Source: Venturia oleaginea
Lineage: Eukaryota > Ascomycota > Dothideomycetes > Venturiales > Venturiaceae
Length of the DNA: 64,000 nt
Assembly: GCA_013176395.1 (NCBI GenBank)
Contig: JABMLP010000016.1
Coordinates: forward strand, 1,302,001-1,366,000
Direction of reading: 5' to 3'
Shown: positions 22,742 to 35,654 of the stretch, one piece after another
How the letters are laid out: the number at the start of each line of letters is the position of its first letter
Numbering within the stretch: the stretch's first letter is position 1
Position numbers and translations under genes: made by a program
Notes under the pieces: model-generated
Databases searched by the model: none
Seen by the model: the letters and a program-made list of their open reading frames with translations, nothing else
What the model was told of the DNA's origin: nothing

Positions 22742-23539
22742 ATGCGTTGCTCCATCTTTCAAGGCTTCCTACTTTTCCTCCCCACCGTAACAGCATTCCA
22801 CTACCGCTTCTGTAAATTTCCCCATCTTCCTCCCTTTGTGAATTTCAAACTGATAGATCCATTGCAGACTTCGGTAACAGCGATGGTTGTTCCCATGATC
22901 AAACGGGGAAAGGTGCACCGCCTTTCCCTGAAGGCCCGTATGTCCACTCTCCCTGTCCCATCTACACCCATTCCCAACCATTTGAATGTTGTAAGACTGA
23001 CGAACTCGTTTTTTGACACGATGTAGACTCGATGGAGCGATAGATGGTGCATGCCGTAACTCGCCGTGGGGTACGAATTGGGATCATTTGGAGATTGATG
23101 CTTTGATTGGTGGTGGTACGTCTTTCCTTCCTTCCTTCCTTCCTTCCTTTCTTCCTTCCTTCCTTCCTTCCTTTCTTCCTTCCTTCCTTCCTTTTCTTTC
23201 GCCTTAACTACTCGTTACTAATCGAGGCGATAGATAAATCCGCCGATCATGTTGTCACCTACTGCAATCAAGACTGCCAAGGTGGGTATACGGGCAAACA
23301 GAGTTTGACGCATTGTTATGTTGCGCCCAAGGGGTGAGTTTACCTTCACTCCCCTCATACCTTCTTTTCTTCTTGCCTTCCTTCCTTCTCGACTTGTCTT
23401 GTCTTGTCTTGCTACGTAGGACAGGAGGAAATGTAGGGGTCAGAACTTGGATGTGATGGTTGCTGACTTTGGGTTTGTGGATAGATGTGCCATTGGTAGT
23501 TTCCGCGCTGTTACGGGGCCTAACAAACGTAAAGTATAA
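22742..23539 (+). CDS. Small secreted cysteine-containing protein, five exons (effector-like)
   Basis: My model joins 22742-22811, 22868-22937, 23027-23115, 23234-23333 and 23425-23539 (444 nt, 147 residues). All four introns are GT-AG and phases match throughout. Residues 1-18 form a signal peptide (FLLFLPTVTA). The mature part has about seven Cys in segments such as SDGCSHDQ, GACRNSPWG, VTYCNQDCQGG, SLTHCYVAP, GRKCRGQ and VDRCAIG. I do not recognise a family. Small size, secretion, Cys content and intron density fit effector-like proteins of plant-associated fungi, but function is unknown. Intron 3 carries a CCTT microsatellite. The last acceptor (ACAG at 23421-23424) was chosen because it restores the long open frame. 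Confidence 0.7.
23119..23196 (+). repeat. CCTT microsatellite within an intron
   Basis: About 18 near-perfect tandem TTCC units with a few TTTC interruptions, lying in intron 3 (23116-23233) of the small secreted protein gene. It supplies that intron's polypyrimidine stretch and is probably length-polymorphic. Confidence 0.9.
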
Positions 23540-24797
23540 GTTGTTGTAGGTGGTATAATGGGTTTTAATGAGGTTGTATTTGGAGTGGAGCTAGACCTTC
23601 GACAGGCTTTTCCAACCGCAGCGATGAGCTTGTGGCAGCGTTGTCGCCATGGTCGTTTCGATGGCTTGGCTGGGGCGAAGGGCCGGATATGTTTGTAATT
23701 TCATCGCGTCTCTCGGCTATGAAGTGGTCATCGACAAAGGTCTAGCAGTCTTCTGAATCGAATCGCCAGACGGTCATCAACATCGACGTCGATTCATAAA
23801 TGTTTGACCTTTCGTAGACATGACTAGTCCGGCCATGGTTCTTGATTCGTGTTTCAAGATATATGTTCGCAAAGCACAGGCTGATGATACCAATGATCAA
23901 GAACTAGTCATTGCAGGAAGTCGTCTGAGGGAGCTTGTTCCAGGAAGTCTTCTCTCGTCGGCGGAGCCGGACGATACGCCCTATGAGCAGGCTGAAGTAT
24001 ACAATCACCTCATACCAAAACAGTGGTGCGGTTTTGACGTGGCGGGAAGCTTATTCACGGTCCTGTCATGCTGGTACTGGGTATTATTGTGGCGCTTCGC
24101 GCGTTCGTGACACGAGAGAAGTGGAGTCTTCGTGGTGGTGAAGAGCTGTCCGGGCTTTTGCGGGACTGAAGAATGGAAATCGTTGATCATCATAACAAAC
24201 ACGAACACAAAAATCACGCGTTCCGTCGCCTTTCTTCGTACATTACTCCGTATTCGAGGACAGCAATTATCGAAACGGCATCATTTTGTGGTGTGGCTTC
24301 GGTTATTGGTTCCCAGGAATCAATTCAGGAGGTCGAGTAGATAGGCCGAATCGGCACTACCACCAAAAGTAGGAACCGAGCTTTGGGCAACGCAACAGCC
24401 AAGGGGGATATTTTGGCTCCAACTTTAGATGCATTCACGACGGCCATGATCCCACCTTGAAGCCGGTACTTATGTATTGTTGCCCGTTTCTTTCCTTCAT
24501 ATATCACAGTCCGCCTAGAGCGAACATTGCAATTGGATGTGACTTCGCTGCCGGTCTTCGAGAGTCCAGTCCACGGCAGAGCAAGCCAACCTCCCAAAGC
24601 TTCCTGGCCACCTTAGAGGACTGAACTGCTATTCTGGCCTCCATTGGATCTCTGTCGCGCCTATCACACATCTCACCACTGCGCTGTGAACCTCGACCCG
24701 TTTCTTGTCTTCACAAGCCCCTTCGGCGACATTTCGAAATTCCTGGCCCGGAGCGACACCTGCACGTTTCAAGAAGACAACGAAGCCGAGCTTCACC
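23540..24797. other. Intergenic, 1.26 kb
   Basis: No gene recognised. A 96-codon plus-strand frame at 23820-24110 has no family features and I did not accept it. The right end should contain the promoter of the SH3 protein gene. Confidence 0.4.
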
Positions 24798-27700
24798 ATG
24801 ACTAGGCCCCAGATTATCAGAGCCGGTATGATATGTCGCAGCCGTGTAATGAGTGCTGTAATTGACCATTTGTAGATACAATCGATCTCCAGCGCGACCA
24901 AAGCTCTTCCACCGCACAAGACCACTCCCGGAAACCTGACGGCTCTACGACTACCAATTCCAATTCCAATCCCAATTCCATAAGCCCTCACCAAGCCTCA
25001 GAACTGCGACATATACAAGAAGAGCGCCATCTGGAGGAAGAGCATCTGTCAAACGCCTGGAATCAAGCCAATGGTCTGAGTGAAGAACCGCCGTCCGAGG
25101 ACGAGGAGCGGTATGCCAGTGGTATGAACGAACAAAGAGAAAGGGACAACTCGGCTGCCTCCCAAAATGGAGCTCAGAATGGTGCGCAAAATGGCGAGGA
25201 TACAGACATGGCGGATCACGAAGGCGACGGAGACAGCGGGGACGATGACATGATGGACAAGATTTCGAGCTCGCCTTCCATCAGTGATGGTCAGTATATT
25301 TCGCTTTCGACATGGCCCAGTCGCGCTTCTTCTCTGCAATCGCCCACGCCGTCGCGTCGCAGCTCTCGACAATTTCCTCAGTGCTCAGATGGCCTCGATT
25401 CGGGTGCTTCATCGCCCTTTGTAGACACGCCTCTGCACATGCCCCTTACATTTTCATTTTCTCCGTATAAGACGCGTCGCAATGACCGTCAAAGTCGACC
25501 AAACACGCCTCTTGGAGAAGAGGATGTGTTGTCGTCCCCCTTCACACAATCCCCTGCCCATTTCCCTCTCAATTACAAGAAACCACATCCACAAAGGTCT
25601 GTACAATCTGCACGTCATCATCATCATTCGGTAGAGTATTTTGGATCCGACGACACTATACAAGGCGACGCCGACGACGACGAAGGTTTCGCCGAGTCCA
25701 CAATGGACGACTTCGATGAGGAAGAGGCACGCGACACCATCGGACCTCTGATCAGCGAACAAAGCTACCTCACAGTGCCAGGACAAAACAACTTCTATGG
25801 GCATCCAGAGCTCATAAAGTCGGCATCAGACATTGATCTGGAACGCAACCTGCTTCCTGACGACGATCCCCTTTTGGAAGACGATTCGGACGACATCAAT
25901 TGCATTGCAGAATCAATTGCCGATATTCTCGATGAAGATGACGGAGACGACAGTTGGGAGACGGACTCCGAGACCGAATACTCCCGGGACAGCTTCGAAT
26001 CGGCTCTCTTCAGTGATGATGATGATGACAAACAGAGCGTGCTCCTTCCTTCTGACTCCCGATTTGTGGACTCTGGCTGGGGTGGTGAGTGCTTACGAGA
26101 ACTAGAGGACATCGATTTCGAATTCGTCTACGCTTTGCACACGTTCGTTGCAACAGTCGAAGGGCAAGCAAATGCTCAAAAGGGAGATACCATGGTTTTG
26201 CTCGATAATAGCAATAGCTACTGGTGGCTCGTCAGGGTTGTCAAGGACAGTACGATTGGTAAGTTGGTCGTGTGGTTTGTCGCATCATTTGTTGCTGACG
26301 TAAACCTCTCCCACTAGGATACCTGCCTGCCGAGCACATCGAAACGCCGACAGAGCGCCTGGCCCGTTTGAATAAACACAGAAATTTGGATGTAGGTTTT
26401 TACTTTGTAAATATGTGGATTATAATGACTGATAATTGTAAAGCTCTCCCAAACCATGCTTGGAGATACTATCGACAAGACCAAAAATCCATTGAAGAAA
26501 GCAATGAAGCGGAGAACTGACAAGAGGGTCACTTTCACTGCACCTACCTACGTGGAGCCTTCTGACTACGAGTTCTCGTCGGACGAGGAGACGGGAGATG
26601 ATATCAGTCCACCGAATGGCAGCTCACTTTCAGGAGAGGATCAGAATGCAGAAGATGGTGGCCAAGACGAAATCACTAGCGTCGCGCCGCTGAACATCAA
26701 GCATGACGGTTCGGCAGAAAAGAGAGCCTCGGACGAAGAGGAAAGAAGAAGAACCATCACAGAGGATCTCAGGTCCAGCGATGAACTATTCGATCGCGAT
26801 TGTAAGTCAGCCAAGGTGAAGCACTGTACGCACACACTAATTGTTGCTCCAGTCGAAGGGAAGAATAAATCCAGAAATGGAACTGTTCGGAACACCGACT
26901 CTTTCTTCCGAGACGAAAGTATTGAAACGAGAAAAATCACTCTCACACCAAACATACTTCGTGACGACTCAAGCTCAATTACCAGTCGGCCATCCAATGA
27001 CCGAGGACCAAGCTTTGAACTCATCGAGAAGGAACTCAAAAGTGACGCGAAGCCGGTCAAAGCGGAGAAACCGAAGAAGGAGAAGAAACCAGGCCTGCTG
27101 GGTGGACTCTTCAGTCGTAAAAAGGAAAAGAGATCAAAGGGCGGAGACGGCGACAAGAATGGCAAGGTGTCTGGTGAGATGTCACGGGAGTCACCCAGTA
27201 TGGACCTGGACGATGCTCGATCCTCGCCTGTTGAGAAGCCAGTTATGGAGAAGCAGACACGACAAGAAGTTGATCTTGGGCGGACTGGCAGCAAAAACAA
27301 ATTGCAAAAGTCGCCTCCGAGTTCATTGGCACCAACGGGAACGAGCTCACCGAACGGGGCACAACAGGCAGAGCCTATTGTCCAGACGAAACCCAGCGCG
27401 GATTCAATATCAACAACCTCGTCATTGTTGAACCCGCCTCGTGTCGTTTCACCAATAGCTGAAGTACCTGAAGAGCAGCGTCACGATACACCCTCGGAAC
27501 CTGTCAGCAAAGTAGGAATCCTCGCGAATATCACGAACAAGCTACATTCACCCGTGGACCTCGCGAAGCCCGAAAAAGTCAAACGTGCCAAGACAAGAGA
27601 GGCATTAGACGTTGATTCTACTCCCGAGCAGGAGGAAATGGACCCCTTTGGTGACCAAGCAGGAGCCAGCGAACTGCTTGCGCCACCACCACCACCAGGC

Positions 27701-28465
27701 CTCCAAAAACCTGGTGCGATGAGCTCAACTGAAAGACTGTCCGAGTCGCCTGTACACATCACGGCAGCGGACGCGACGCCACCAGAAACCGAGCCTCCGC
27801 CGCTTGTGGGCGATTCATCTTCAACCTCGTCAGCTGAGGAACTCGCCTCCCTGCGCTCCTCGCCATCCCCACCTTTGGTAGATTCAGCAGGCGTAGATGC
27901 TACAATTCGGGCTATGGCGAGTTCACCAATTTTGTCACCAGAAAGCCACAGCCCGACACATGGTAATGAGCTCGGCTTCCCTGCCTTTGCAAACAGGCAT
28001 GTGCAGCCAGAGTCATATCTACCACCGCCACCCACTCGATCTCCACCACCGCAACCTGTCGGTACTCGATCGCCTGTGCCGCCTGTGACCATGGAAACAC
28101 AAGCAGTTGCCACCCCTGCCAGGAACAACAGTACATCAACAGTCGCATCGGCATTATCACCAACAAGCTCAAATATTCCACCGTGGTCGGACGCACACCT
28201 GCGAGCTTACCTTGATGATCCATCTGACATTCGGGATCTACTGTTGGTCGTACGTGACAAAAGCGGCGTCGTACCCGTTGGACCGGATCATCCTCTCATG
28301 AGCAACCTATTTGCTGAGGAGCGAGGCAAAGTTCAAGAGATGAATTCAGCATTAGACAGCATATTGGGGCAGTGGCTTGCCAGAAAGAGAGGGCCCAACG
28401 GAGCCACCTTGGGCAGGAAACCCATCAAGAAGCCTTCCATAACGAATGTTGGTGCTGGCATATGA
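24798..28465 (+). CDS. Bud14/Tea4-like SH3-domain protein
   Basis: The five-exon model is 24798-24825, 24876-26258, 26318-26391, 26444-26801 and 26853-28465 (1151 residues). Introns are 24826-24875, 26259-26317, 26392-26443 and 26802-26852. The last is 51 nt and stays open if unspliced, so it is easy to miss; its GTAAGT and CCAG support it. One SH3 domain lies at about residues 435-500 (FVYALHTFVATVEGQANAQ through SNSYWWLVRV, then IGYLPAEHI). Soon after comes KRVTF, a consensus RVxF docking motif for protein phosphatase 1. SH3 plus RVxF is the pattern of Bud14/Tea4, which target PP1 to cell-polarity sites and regulate formins. The rest is acidic, Ser-rich and Pro-rich disordered sequence. Confidence 0.82.
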
Positions 28466-29279
28466 TCTCGCTCCAGTTATTTTCTTTCACATCGCCCGCA
28501 TTTCACTGTCTTTCTCCTTTTCTCTTGTGCTACTATTTTGAAGGGTTTCTGGGTTGTTTGACCCCGGTTGAATGGGTGCTTTTGGAACAGCACGGAATTG
28601 ATGACCATGGCATTATGAGGTTTGCCTGTTTCCTTGGGGCGCTTGGTTGGGATACACCCTAATGTTCTACTCGTTTTATTCTTTCTTTTTCCTTTCTCCT
28701 ACCTTGTTGCTTGTTGTACGAGCTGGTTGGCTGTTGCTGTGTATATTCTCTTGGGTCAATTTTGGCATGTGCTGCATGGAATGCATGTATTCTACTTCTT
28801 TCCTTGACTTCTACTGTTAATCGGGAAATCGTCTGGTACTTTTTGGTGTTTGATAGCCACTTTCTTGCTTGCGTGGGTGTGCGAGATGGAGATGATGAGG
28901 TTTCGGTTTGGGAGGTAAGCTGTTTTGTCTTGTGGTATTCATATAGCCATTATCGGAATGTATATATGAGGCTCTTTTTCTTTTCTCCAAGCCTCCGTGC
29001 TGGGCTTGTGCGATTGCATGTGGTGAGTAAGTGAGACTGCTTCTCTCTCGAAAGAATGTTCCAACCCTTGTCCATTGCTTCTTCTTCGCTCTCTTTGGGA
29101 TCGGGAAATCCGACGCCAGTGCATTGGGATGAATGGATTGCTTGTGGCACTAAGGGCCAATAAAATACGCAGTTGGATGTGATTTCATTACGATGACCTC
29201 GGATGCCCCTTTTTGTTAGCGGCAAACCATCACTCTGGTTTCATCAAATCTTCTTGCACTCTCTCATATTGGTGCTTAA
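28466..29279. other. Intergenic, 3' of the SH3 gene
   Basis: T-rich sequence without a gene. It probably includes the 3' UTR and terminator of the SH3 gene. Confidence 0.4.
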
Positions 29280-30289
29280 GTATACAACCACTTACTCACA
29301 AGCTTCATCATAAAGCTCACCCTCGTCTTGGGACTTTTGGCCTTGGTCGTTGGAGTTTTCACTTCTGCGGACGGTCATCACTAACTTTATGGAAGAAATG
29401 CTACACAGGCTACAAGCTGTTCGACTTCATCGCTGAGTGCAGAACCAACACTTGTCTTCACGAGCATCAATGCGGATCGAAGTGTGGATTTGGATTCGGC
29501 ACCCAGGATTGCAATGCACCCCACCACCAACACAGCGGCAGCTGGTCTTTCCATCTCCCACCCACAGGATCACCTCACTCAACTGCCCATCTTACACTGT
29601 CTCTCATCCCTACTCAGAATCATCGAGCCCGCGATGTAGCTGCGACCAGGACCCGGATTTCTATGTGCGCTTCCCCCACCCGCGATCCACACCATTACAA
29701 CCTGATTGAGCAGCCTCCTACTGTTGGCCGATCCGCCAAGTGCATGAATACCTACGATAGCTACTACCGGACGTGCTTGACGAGTAGCAAATGCAACGAT
29801 TGTCCAGGTGAGTGTACGACAGTCGGCAATGTGGAGGCCCAATTGTGAGCTTTTTCAAGCCTACAATCGTCAACCCAGTTCCTACATCCAGGTCTAAGAT
29901 TGCACGAGATGTTCCAACAGGAGGTCCTCCAACAACAACCACGACTCACATTGGTCGTCCCAGAGACACCTTGACTGCAACTATGCCTTCGAATCGATAC
30001 CTTAGCTGGTCCAGCTCCAACAACTTGCATTCCTGTCATTCGCTCGCGGGATAATCTGACTGGTCAAGCGCTTACTATCCTCATGACCTTCAGCACGCCT
30101 GCCATTCATGGTCATCCAAAGGATAAAGTAATTGGCCCCGCCGCAATCTTTCACCTCACTCATCCCCGAGACACATTCACTGGTGCAGCACTAAATGCTG
30201 CCTCCGGAACAAGCGACCCGAGAGATACAGTGATTGGCCTTGTTCGATCTTCCATCGTCGAGTCACGAGTCTACCTGGGAGGCGACTGA
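29280..30289 (+). pseudogene. Decayed gene for a secreted, Cys-containing protein (tentative)
   Basis: At 29310 a frame reads a good signal peptide (KLTLVLGLLALVVGVFTSADG), but its first codon is ATA where ATG would be expected, and it stops soon after. Shifted frames downstream carry Cys-rich stretches (CRTNTCLHEHQCGSKCGFGF at about 29434-29493; CMNTYDSYYRTC and SKCNDCPG near 29740-29810). A possible intron follows at 29809-29901. Then come repeated PRDT units (GRPRDTLTAT, HPRDTFTGAA, DPRDTVIGL; about 29955-30240) in at least two frames. This looks like a broken gene with several small lesions. A multi-intron active gene with a different start cannot be excluded. Confidence 0.35.
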
Positions 30290-32370
30290 TAGTCTTTTCT
30301 CTACTATCCCGCTCCTAACTTCGACATCAACATCGACGAGTGTGACCATGCTTTCCGGTCACCATTGGCTTGAGACGAGTTCTACACGTTCCCCTACTGG
30401 GCCGACTGTCACGAGGGTTTGTAGGGGTTTGGCTTGCAGGAGATCTTGAGGAAGAAATATCTAAAGTCTGATTTTGAAGCGTGGATAATAGGATGGAAAA
30501 TGAAAATCTTGGACGCGTGGGAAATGGCGCGTGGAAAATATGAGGATGGAAGATTGAAAATGGCATGATTCTATGGCTACATGGTTAACGACCATATACT
30601 TTACACAATCTCCACACATTTCGAAGGATCGATTTCGGCTTTGATGCTGAGACTGGTATCTGGTAGGTAGGAGATAGAGCTATAGGCGTGCGTTCTCTTT
30701 AGTCTTGAAAACTTGGCCAAAAAGTAATCACCTGTAATTTTATTCGTGGGTACCGGTAAAAACTACCCTGTTCCACGTATCCAAACATATGCATCATAAA
30801 AGTAATTAAAGTACAAATACCCAATTTAAGGCTGACCATCCAAAAAGAAGAAGAATAAACGTGGCCGAGATATTCTGGTACCGAGACTGTATATCCCCAC
30901 TATTAATCGAGATATACCGTCCAGCCTTATGAACCGTTTTTCACGATTCGCGATTCGGCTTCTTCAACGCCCCGATCCCGATCCCGATGCGATTGACGAA
31001 ATAATGGGGATGTTGAATGTGGGGGCGCTGAGATTACTTTGTTCTTTCGTTCGACGATGAGGGCTCAGTAGGAATAGAGAGGCGGGCGAGATTGGATTGG
31101 ATGATAGGAGTTTTGTTTCCCGAGGTTACTAGAATTTTCGTTCTTCCCCGGCCTAGCCGACAAAAAGACTTCTTCAAGAATATCTTGGTCTTGATTTCGC
31201 GCCTCGCACCTCGCACTTCGCCTCGCACTTTCGCATTTCGAAAAAAGCCGACTAACGAGCTCCATCCAAATACAGGTTCGAGACGTTAGCGAGATATATC
31301 CCGAGGTGCCATGAATAAAATAGATTTTGAAAATCTGGGGAAGGGGTCACCCGGTCATAGGCGCCTACACCTCATCGTACCTTGATGACCAGCCTAGACC
31401 AGACCAGATTGATAACCGCACCAGGCCTTTTGTGTAAGGCTCTAGATAACCTTTGCATTGCGATTCGTTGATCAAAGATAAAAGATGATGAAGAAACGGT
31501 CGCCCTTCGCGTCCTGGAAACACCGAGGAGGGGGAAGTCGAGAGCCATCGCGTTTGTTTTTGCTTTTGCGAGGTCGATTTCGATTGAGTGAGTGAGTGAG
31601 TGAGGGATACATATTATATCCAAAAGTGAAAACATCAAAGAAGTTTTCGGATTCAGATTCATTCATATCCTGTTTATCGAAGATGGAGTTGAGGATGTAG
31701 TGTTGCTGACTAAATGAGTCTCTGTGGGTGGACAATTCTCAATAAAGATCTTTGCTGGACCGTTTTGGTCATTCGTCGTTGCTGATTATGAATCGTTGGA
31801 GCCTTGTGCAACGGTCGGATTTCGCGTTGTGGGGAGACCGAGGAGCGAGCGGGTTGGGACGTTGGTTTGCCTTTCTCCGAGGACCCAAACTGGAAATCTG
31901 CTGTGATTTAAGATCAGGGAAGGCATTGGGAGATGAATATCGTGGGCATCATTGACGACTATAATCGAGCCATGGAGCGGACCTCACTGTTCGACGGTCG
32001 AAATGGTGATACACAAAGAACGTGTTAAGAGACGGAAGAGAAGAAACAGCAAAAGAGTAACGAAATTCAGCTCTCCCAGCAATAAAACGAAAGGCACAAG
32101 AGGGATGTAAGCAGAAGGGAAGATTTATGATCAATCAATAGTTGAATGAAAGCGGGAAGACAGCACTAAAAGAATCCATGCAACAAACCTGCTCAACGCT
32201 ATCAACCCGTCTCGCTCGATTCAACATCTCATAATCGCATAAACCATACACACCATGCTAAGGGGTATTTTTCACGTGCCCGAATAACGTCCTCCCGTGG
32301 CCAACCTGATGAGGCAAAATCAGCATAGACTCCCTCTCTTTCTACGAATAACTCGCAAAGCGGAACGGAA
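30290..32370. other. Intergenic, 2.1 kb
   Basis: No gene or transposon recognised on either strand. Several short open frames lack family features. A GAGT microsatellite lies near 31586-31602. Confidence 0.4.
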
Positions 32371-33521
32371 TCATCCATACCTTCTGAAATAGACTGGTGC
32401 CTCGCCCTCTGGCGGTGGCTCAGGTCCCGGCAAAATCTCTCGAAGCATATCGTTGATATCCAACCCTCGCTCTAAACATTCCTTCCATTGTCTCGGATAT
32501 CCCAACGAGCATTCTTCAAATCTCGTCCCGTCTTTCCAGTCTGTCCTCCGAACGTGTAAATGTCCACTAACAACCACCTTGGCCTTGAATTTCTTATGCC
32601 AGTCCTCTGTTTTTGTTGTGCCGCACCAGATGCTGAATCGGGGGACCATGAGTAAATTGACTAGATCTTCGCGGAGGGGCCAGTGGTTTATTATGATGAT
32701 GGGTGTGTCGGGGTTTTGCTTTAGTGCAGTTTCGAGTTTGGCGTTGAAGGTGTCGACGAGGGCTGCGCACCAATCTTGGCGGGACTCGTAGGGGTCGGGG
32801 TGGAGGAGGACTTCGTCTGTGGCTACGGTGTCTTTTTCTCGTGCCCAGTCTACGGCTTTTTCGAGGGGGACATCGGCGGGGCGGAAGGAGTAATCGTAGA
32901 GGGTGAAGATGGGGGCTATGAGGCATGGCCCTCCATCGCCATCCCATACTGCGAAGGGATCTACCATTCCAATTAGCATTGCTTGACTTTGTCCTGTATT
33001 TTTGTGTGTACCTTCTGGTGTGAGAACTCCCCATGATCTCGCTACTGTGACACATTCCATATATTTTGCCAAACCCCTCGCTCCGTGCTCTTTTTGACTC
33101 GGCAGTGTGTACAATTCATGATTTCCAGGCACCCTATATTCAATGATTAACTTCCAGACCCAACCAAAATCCATCTATCGACTCACCAAAACACCTGCGC
33201 AAACATAGTCGTGGCCTTTGCAAACGCGAGACCCAAATGATCCGCACTCTCACCCATATCCCCACAGAGTATCAACCCATCATTAGGATGCGGCCTCAAA
33301 CAATCCCAGGCTTCCCGATTCGTCTTGTAGGACAAATGGATATCTCCAATGGCATACAGTCTCCTCGGCAGCGACAGTGGAAAGTCGGGCATGGTGGTGG
33401 AAGTAGCAGACATAGTCGTGGAAGTAGCAGACTCGGCGAAATAAGCCTGTGCGCTCAATGGATCGTTGCCATAAGGGAACTCGTCCCCCGGCGTATGAGG
33501 ACCAGGACATTCATGGGCCAT
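32371..33521 (-). CDS. Calcineurin-like metallophosphoesterase
   Basis: Exon 1 is 33521-33187, the intron 33186-33134 (GTGAGT...ATAG) and exon 2 33133-32371, giving 365 residues. Metal-binding motifs appear in the right order for the calcineurin-like fold: GDIHLSYK, LCGDMGE, then VPGNHELY (spanning the junction), INHWPLR and VSGHLHVRR. These supply the Asp/His/Asn ligands for two metals. No signal peptide or membrane segment is seen, so it is probably soluble. The substrate is unknown. The start was set at the ATG at 33521; the frame is open a little further upstream without ATG. Confidence 0.85.
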
Positions 33522-35654
33522 GTCGTCGAAGGTGAAAGGGAGCGCTCCCAGAAGCCTTGTTCGTATTGTGGAGGTCCAGGTCCTTCGACAAGTCTTGGGC
33601 TTGAGCAATTGGTTCGCAGTATAGTAGGTCAGGACTAGTATGCCCAGTGATAATGGATTGGGGGAATATTTGGTAGCGTACGGACCCAGGTTGGAAGGAA
33701 AGTACGTCCTGGACCTCGTACCACGGGAATGCTCAAAGCTGCACCTTCGTCACTGGCAGTGTGGCCTTTGGAAACGGCCACCGACGTGGCTTGTTAGGCT
33801 ATCGGCCAGAAGAGACGCCGATGGGCCGTGGCCGTGTTTCATACGGAGGTTCATGGCCTTTGGATTGGCTACGGAAGCCAGGAGCCAGTCTTTGTGCCGT
33901 GTGCGCTTTCTTCCTGTCGTACGGAGTACTCTTGCGAGAATGTCTGGTACTGCAAGCAGCTAGAAACTCATCCGCCGTGGTAATATTATCAATGTCGGCC
34001 TCATCTTTCCCTTGGCGTCGAGCCCCGAGTCTGAGTACGAGCCCACCATGGGACCCCGCCGTGCCCGTCCTTCACCTCAAACAAGATCTCTTCCCCGATC
34101 CAAAACCTTGGAATCAACTCTAGCAATAGTCTGCTGTACGAAAAGCATGCATGCATTTCTCCGATAGAGCCTCCACCGAAGAAGCACTGGCTAGTTTCCT
34201 CAATTACTCGAAAAGCGGACGTACGGTAGTCCAGGTCCGTAGATCAAACGGGTTTGCAGTGTGCCGGAATGTACTTGTATTCGCCTATAACCAAAGCGTT
34301 AATTCCATAGATACCAATCAGCGTCGGAACAACCTAAAGAACAACACCGCAGAAGAGGAAGATTATGGGAAATAATCTACGGATTGACGTTGCGCGACAT
34401 GTCTAATCGATAATATACACCATGTATATGCTTGGCTGTCTTAACTATTCCGAAAACAAGTCCTTTTGACAAGTTACTCTCCTCGTTGAACACCCTCGAA
34501 AATATCATAGACAAAGGCCTCAATAGCACGGATTTTATCAGGATTGCAGATAGGATTTGACGAAGACCTGAGAGATAGCTTACAAATCTTATTAGTTGGG
34601 ATAGATTTGAACTTGGTAATACGTATGATATCGAGAGCTTGAGCTGCGTTATCGTGGGACACGGCACCGCTGGTCGGAATTTGAAGAGGATCTAACGCCT
34701 AGTACTTTCTTCTACGTGATATTAATTGTTTCTATTCAACAACTAAGCCGGCTATAAGAAGATAAATTTACATTAGAGGCGCAACGTAGCCGTTATTCAC
34801 GGTAATTACATCCCCATCACTCCGTACCCGCACAAAAGATCTCTCTCTTTTGATTCCTCTCCTAATTGATCGTGCACCTTTGAACCCTGTATATCCTATA
34901 GATTTCTACCATCGATTTCACAGTATTCGATTTTCTTTCAAAATAAGACATTGTAAATGTTAATGTCCTGTTTGCGAAAATCTATCAGGCATGTAATTTA
35001 TAAGTATCACAGAATTACAATCTCGCATATGGGAGCAATGTTCTTGGGGCGACGAGGAGATACAGCTCCCTCATCTACTATTTCTACACCTGGTAGTATC
35101 CCCCAAACCAAACCAAACTAAATTTATACCTCTTCCAAGTTACCGAAAGAAGTATATCTCCTAGTAACTACGCCATGATACTTCCCGACGAACCCCTCTT
35201 CCACAATCTCCCAAATCAAATCAATCATCGAGTACGTACAAGTTATTTAACAAAAAACGCATGCTCAAGCGCAGCCGTAATAAGGAAGAGCATCTAAAGA
35301 GCGTCTAAACGTGATAGTATTTGATCCAGAAATACATGCCAATGTTGACAGACAGTTGAAAGGGTATATGAACGCAGCAGTATCCCCAATACCCGATCCA
35401 ATCCATTGAGACCTTGGATGCCGATGAGAAACCTATCCCAGGCCGTTCCCACACACTAATCCAGAACCAGCTAAGACGCCTCCATCTATACAAATATGAC
35501 TCCAGGCCAAGCCAAACCATCCCCAAGGAGCGCCGTCCTATCCTTCATAAAATGCATCGCTAATTATTCCAAAGGCCAGCCCAGAACATACCCACATCTC
35601 ATTTCATTCCCCATCCCATCCTACATCATATAATACATAACCCATCAGGCCACG
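33522..35654. other. Intergenic, 2.1 kb
   Basis: No confident gene. Plus-strand frames at 33640-34123 and a minus-strand frame at 34474-34662 have no features I recognise. The part from about 34680 to 35300 is AT-rich with many short stops. Confidence 0.4.

Noticed and set aside
23820..24110. 96-codon plus-strand frame as a gene
   Set aside because: No start context, domain, signal peptide or splice partner. Looks like a chance frame.
29327..29425. A 35-nt intron joining the signal peptide to the Cys-rich frame
   Set aside because: Too short for a fungal spliceosomal intron, and the donor is poor, although the phase would fit.
31030..31300. A possible RNA gene or promoter cluster
   Set aside because: No tRNA B-box or cloverleaf could be recognised, and composition is unremarkable. 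I found no tRNA or rRNA gene anywhere by eye; a covariance-model search would be needed to exclude one.
33640..34375. Plus-strand frames between the metallophosphatase and the membrane protein
   Set aside because: Short, without family features or consistent splicing.
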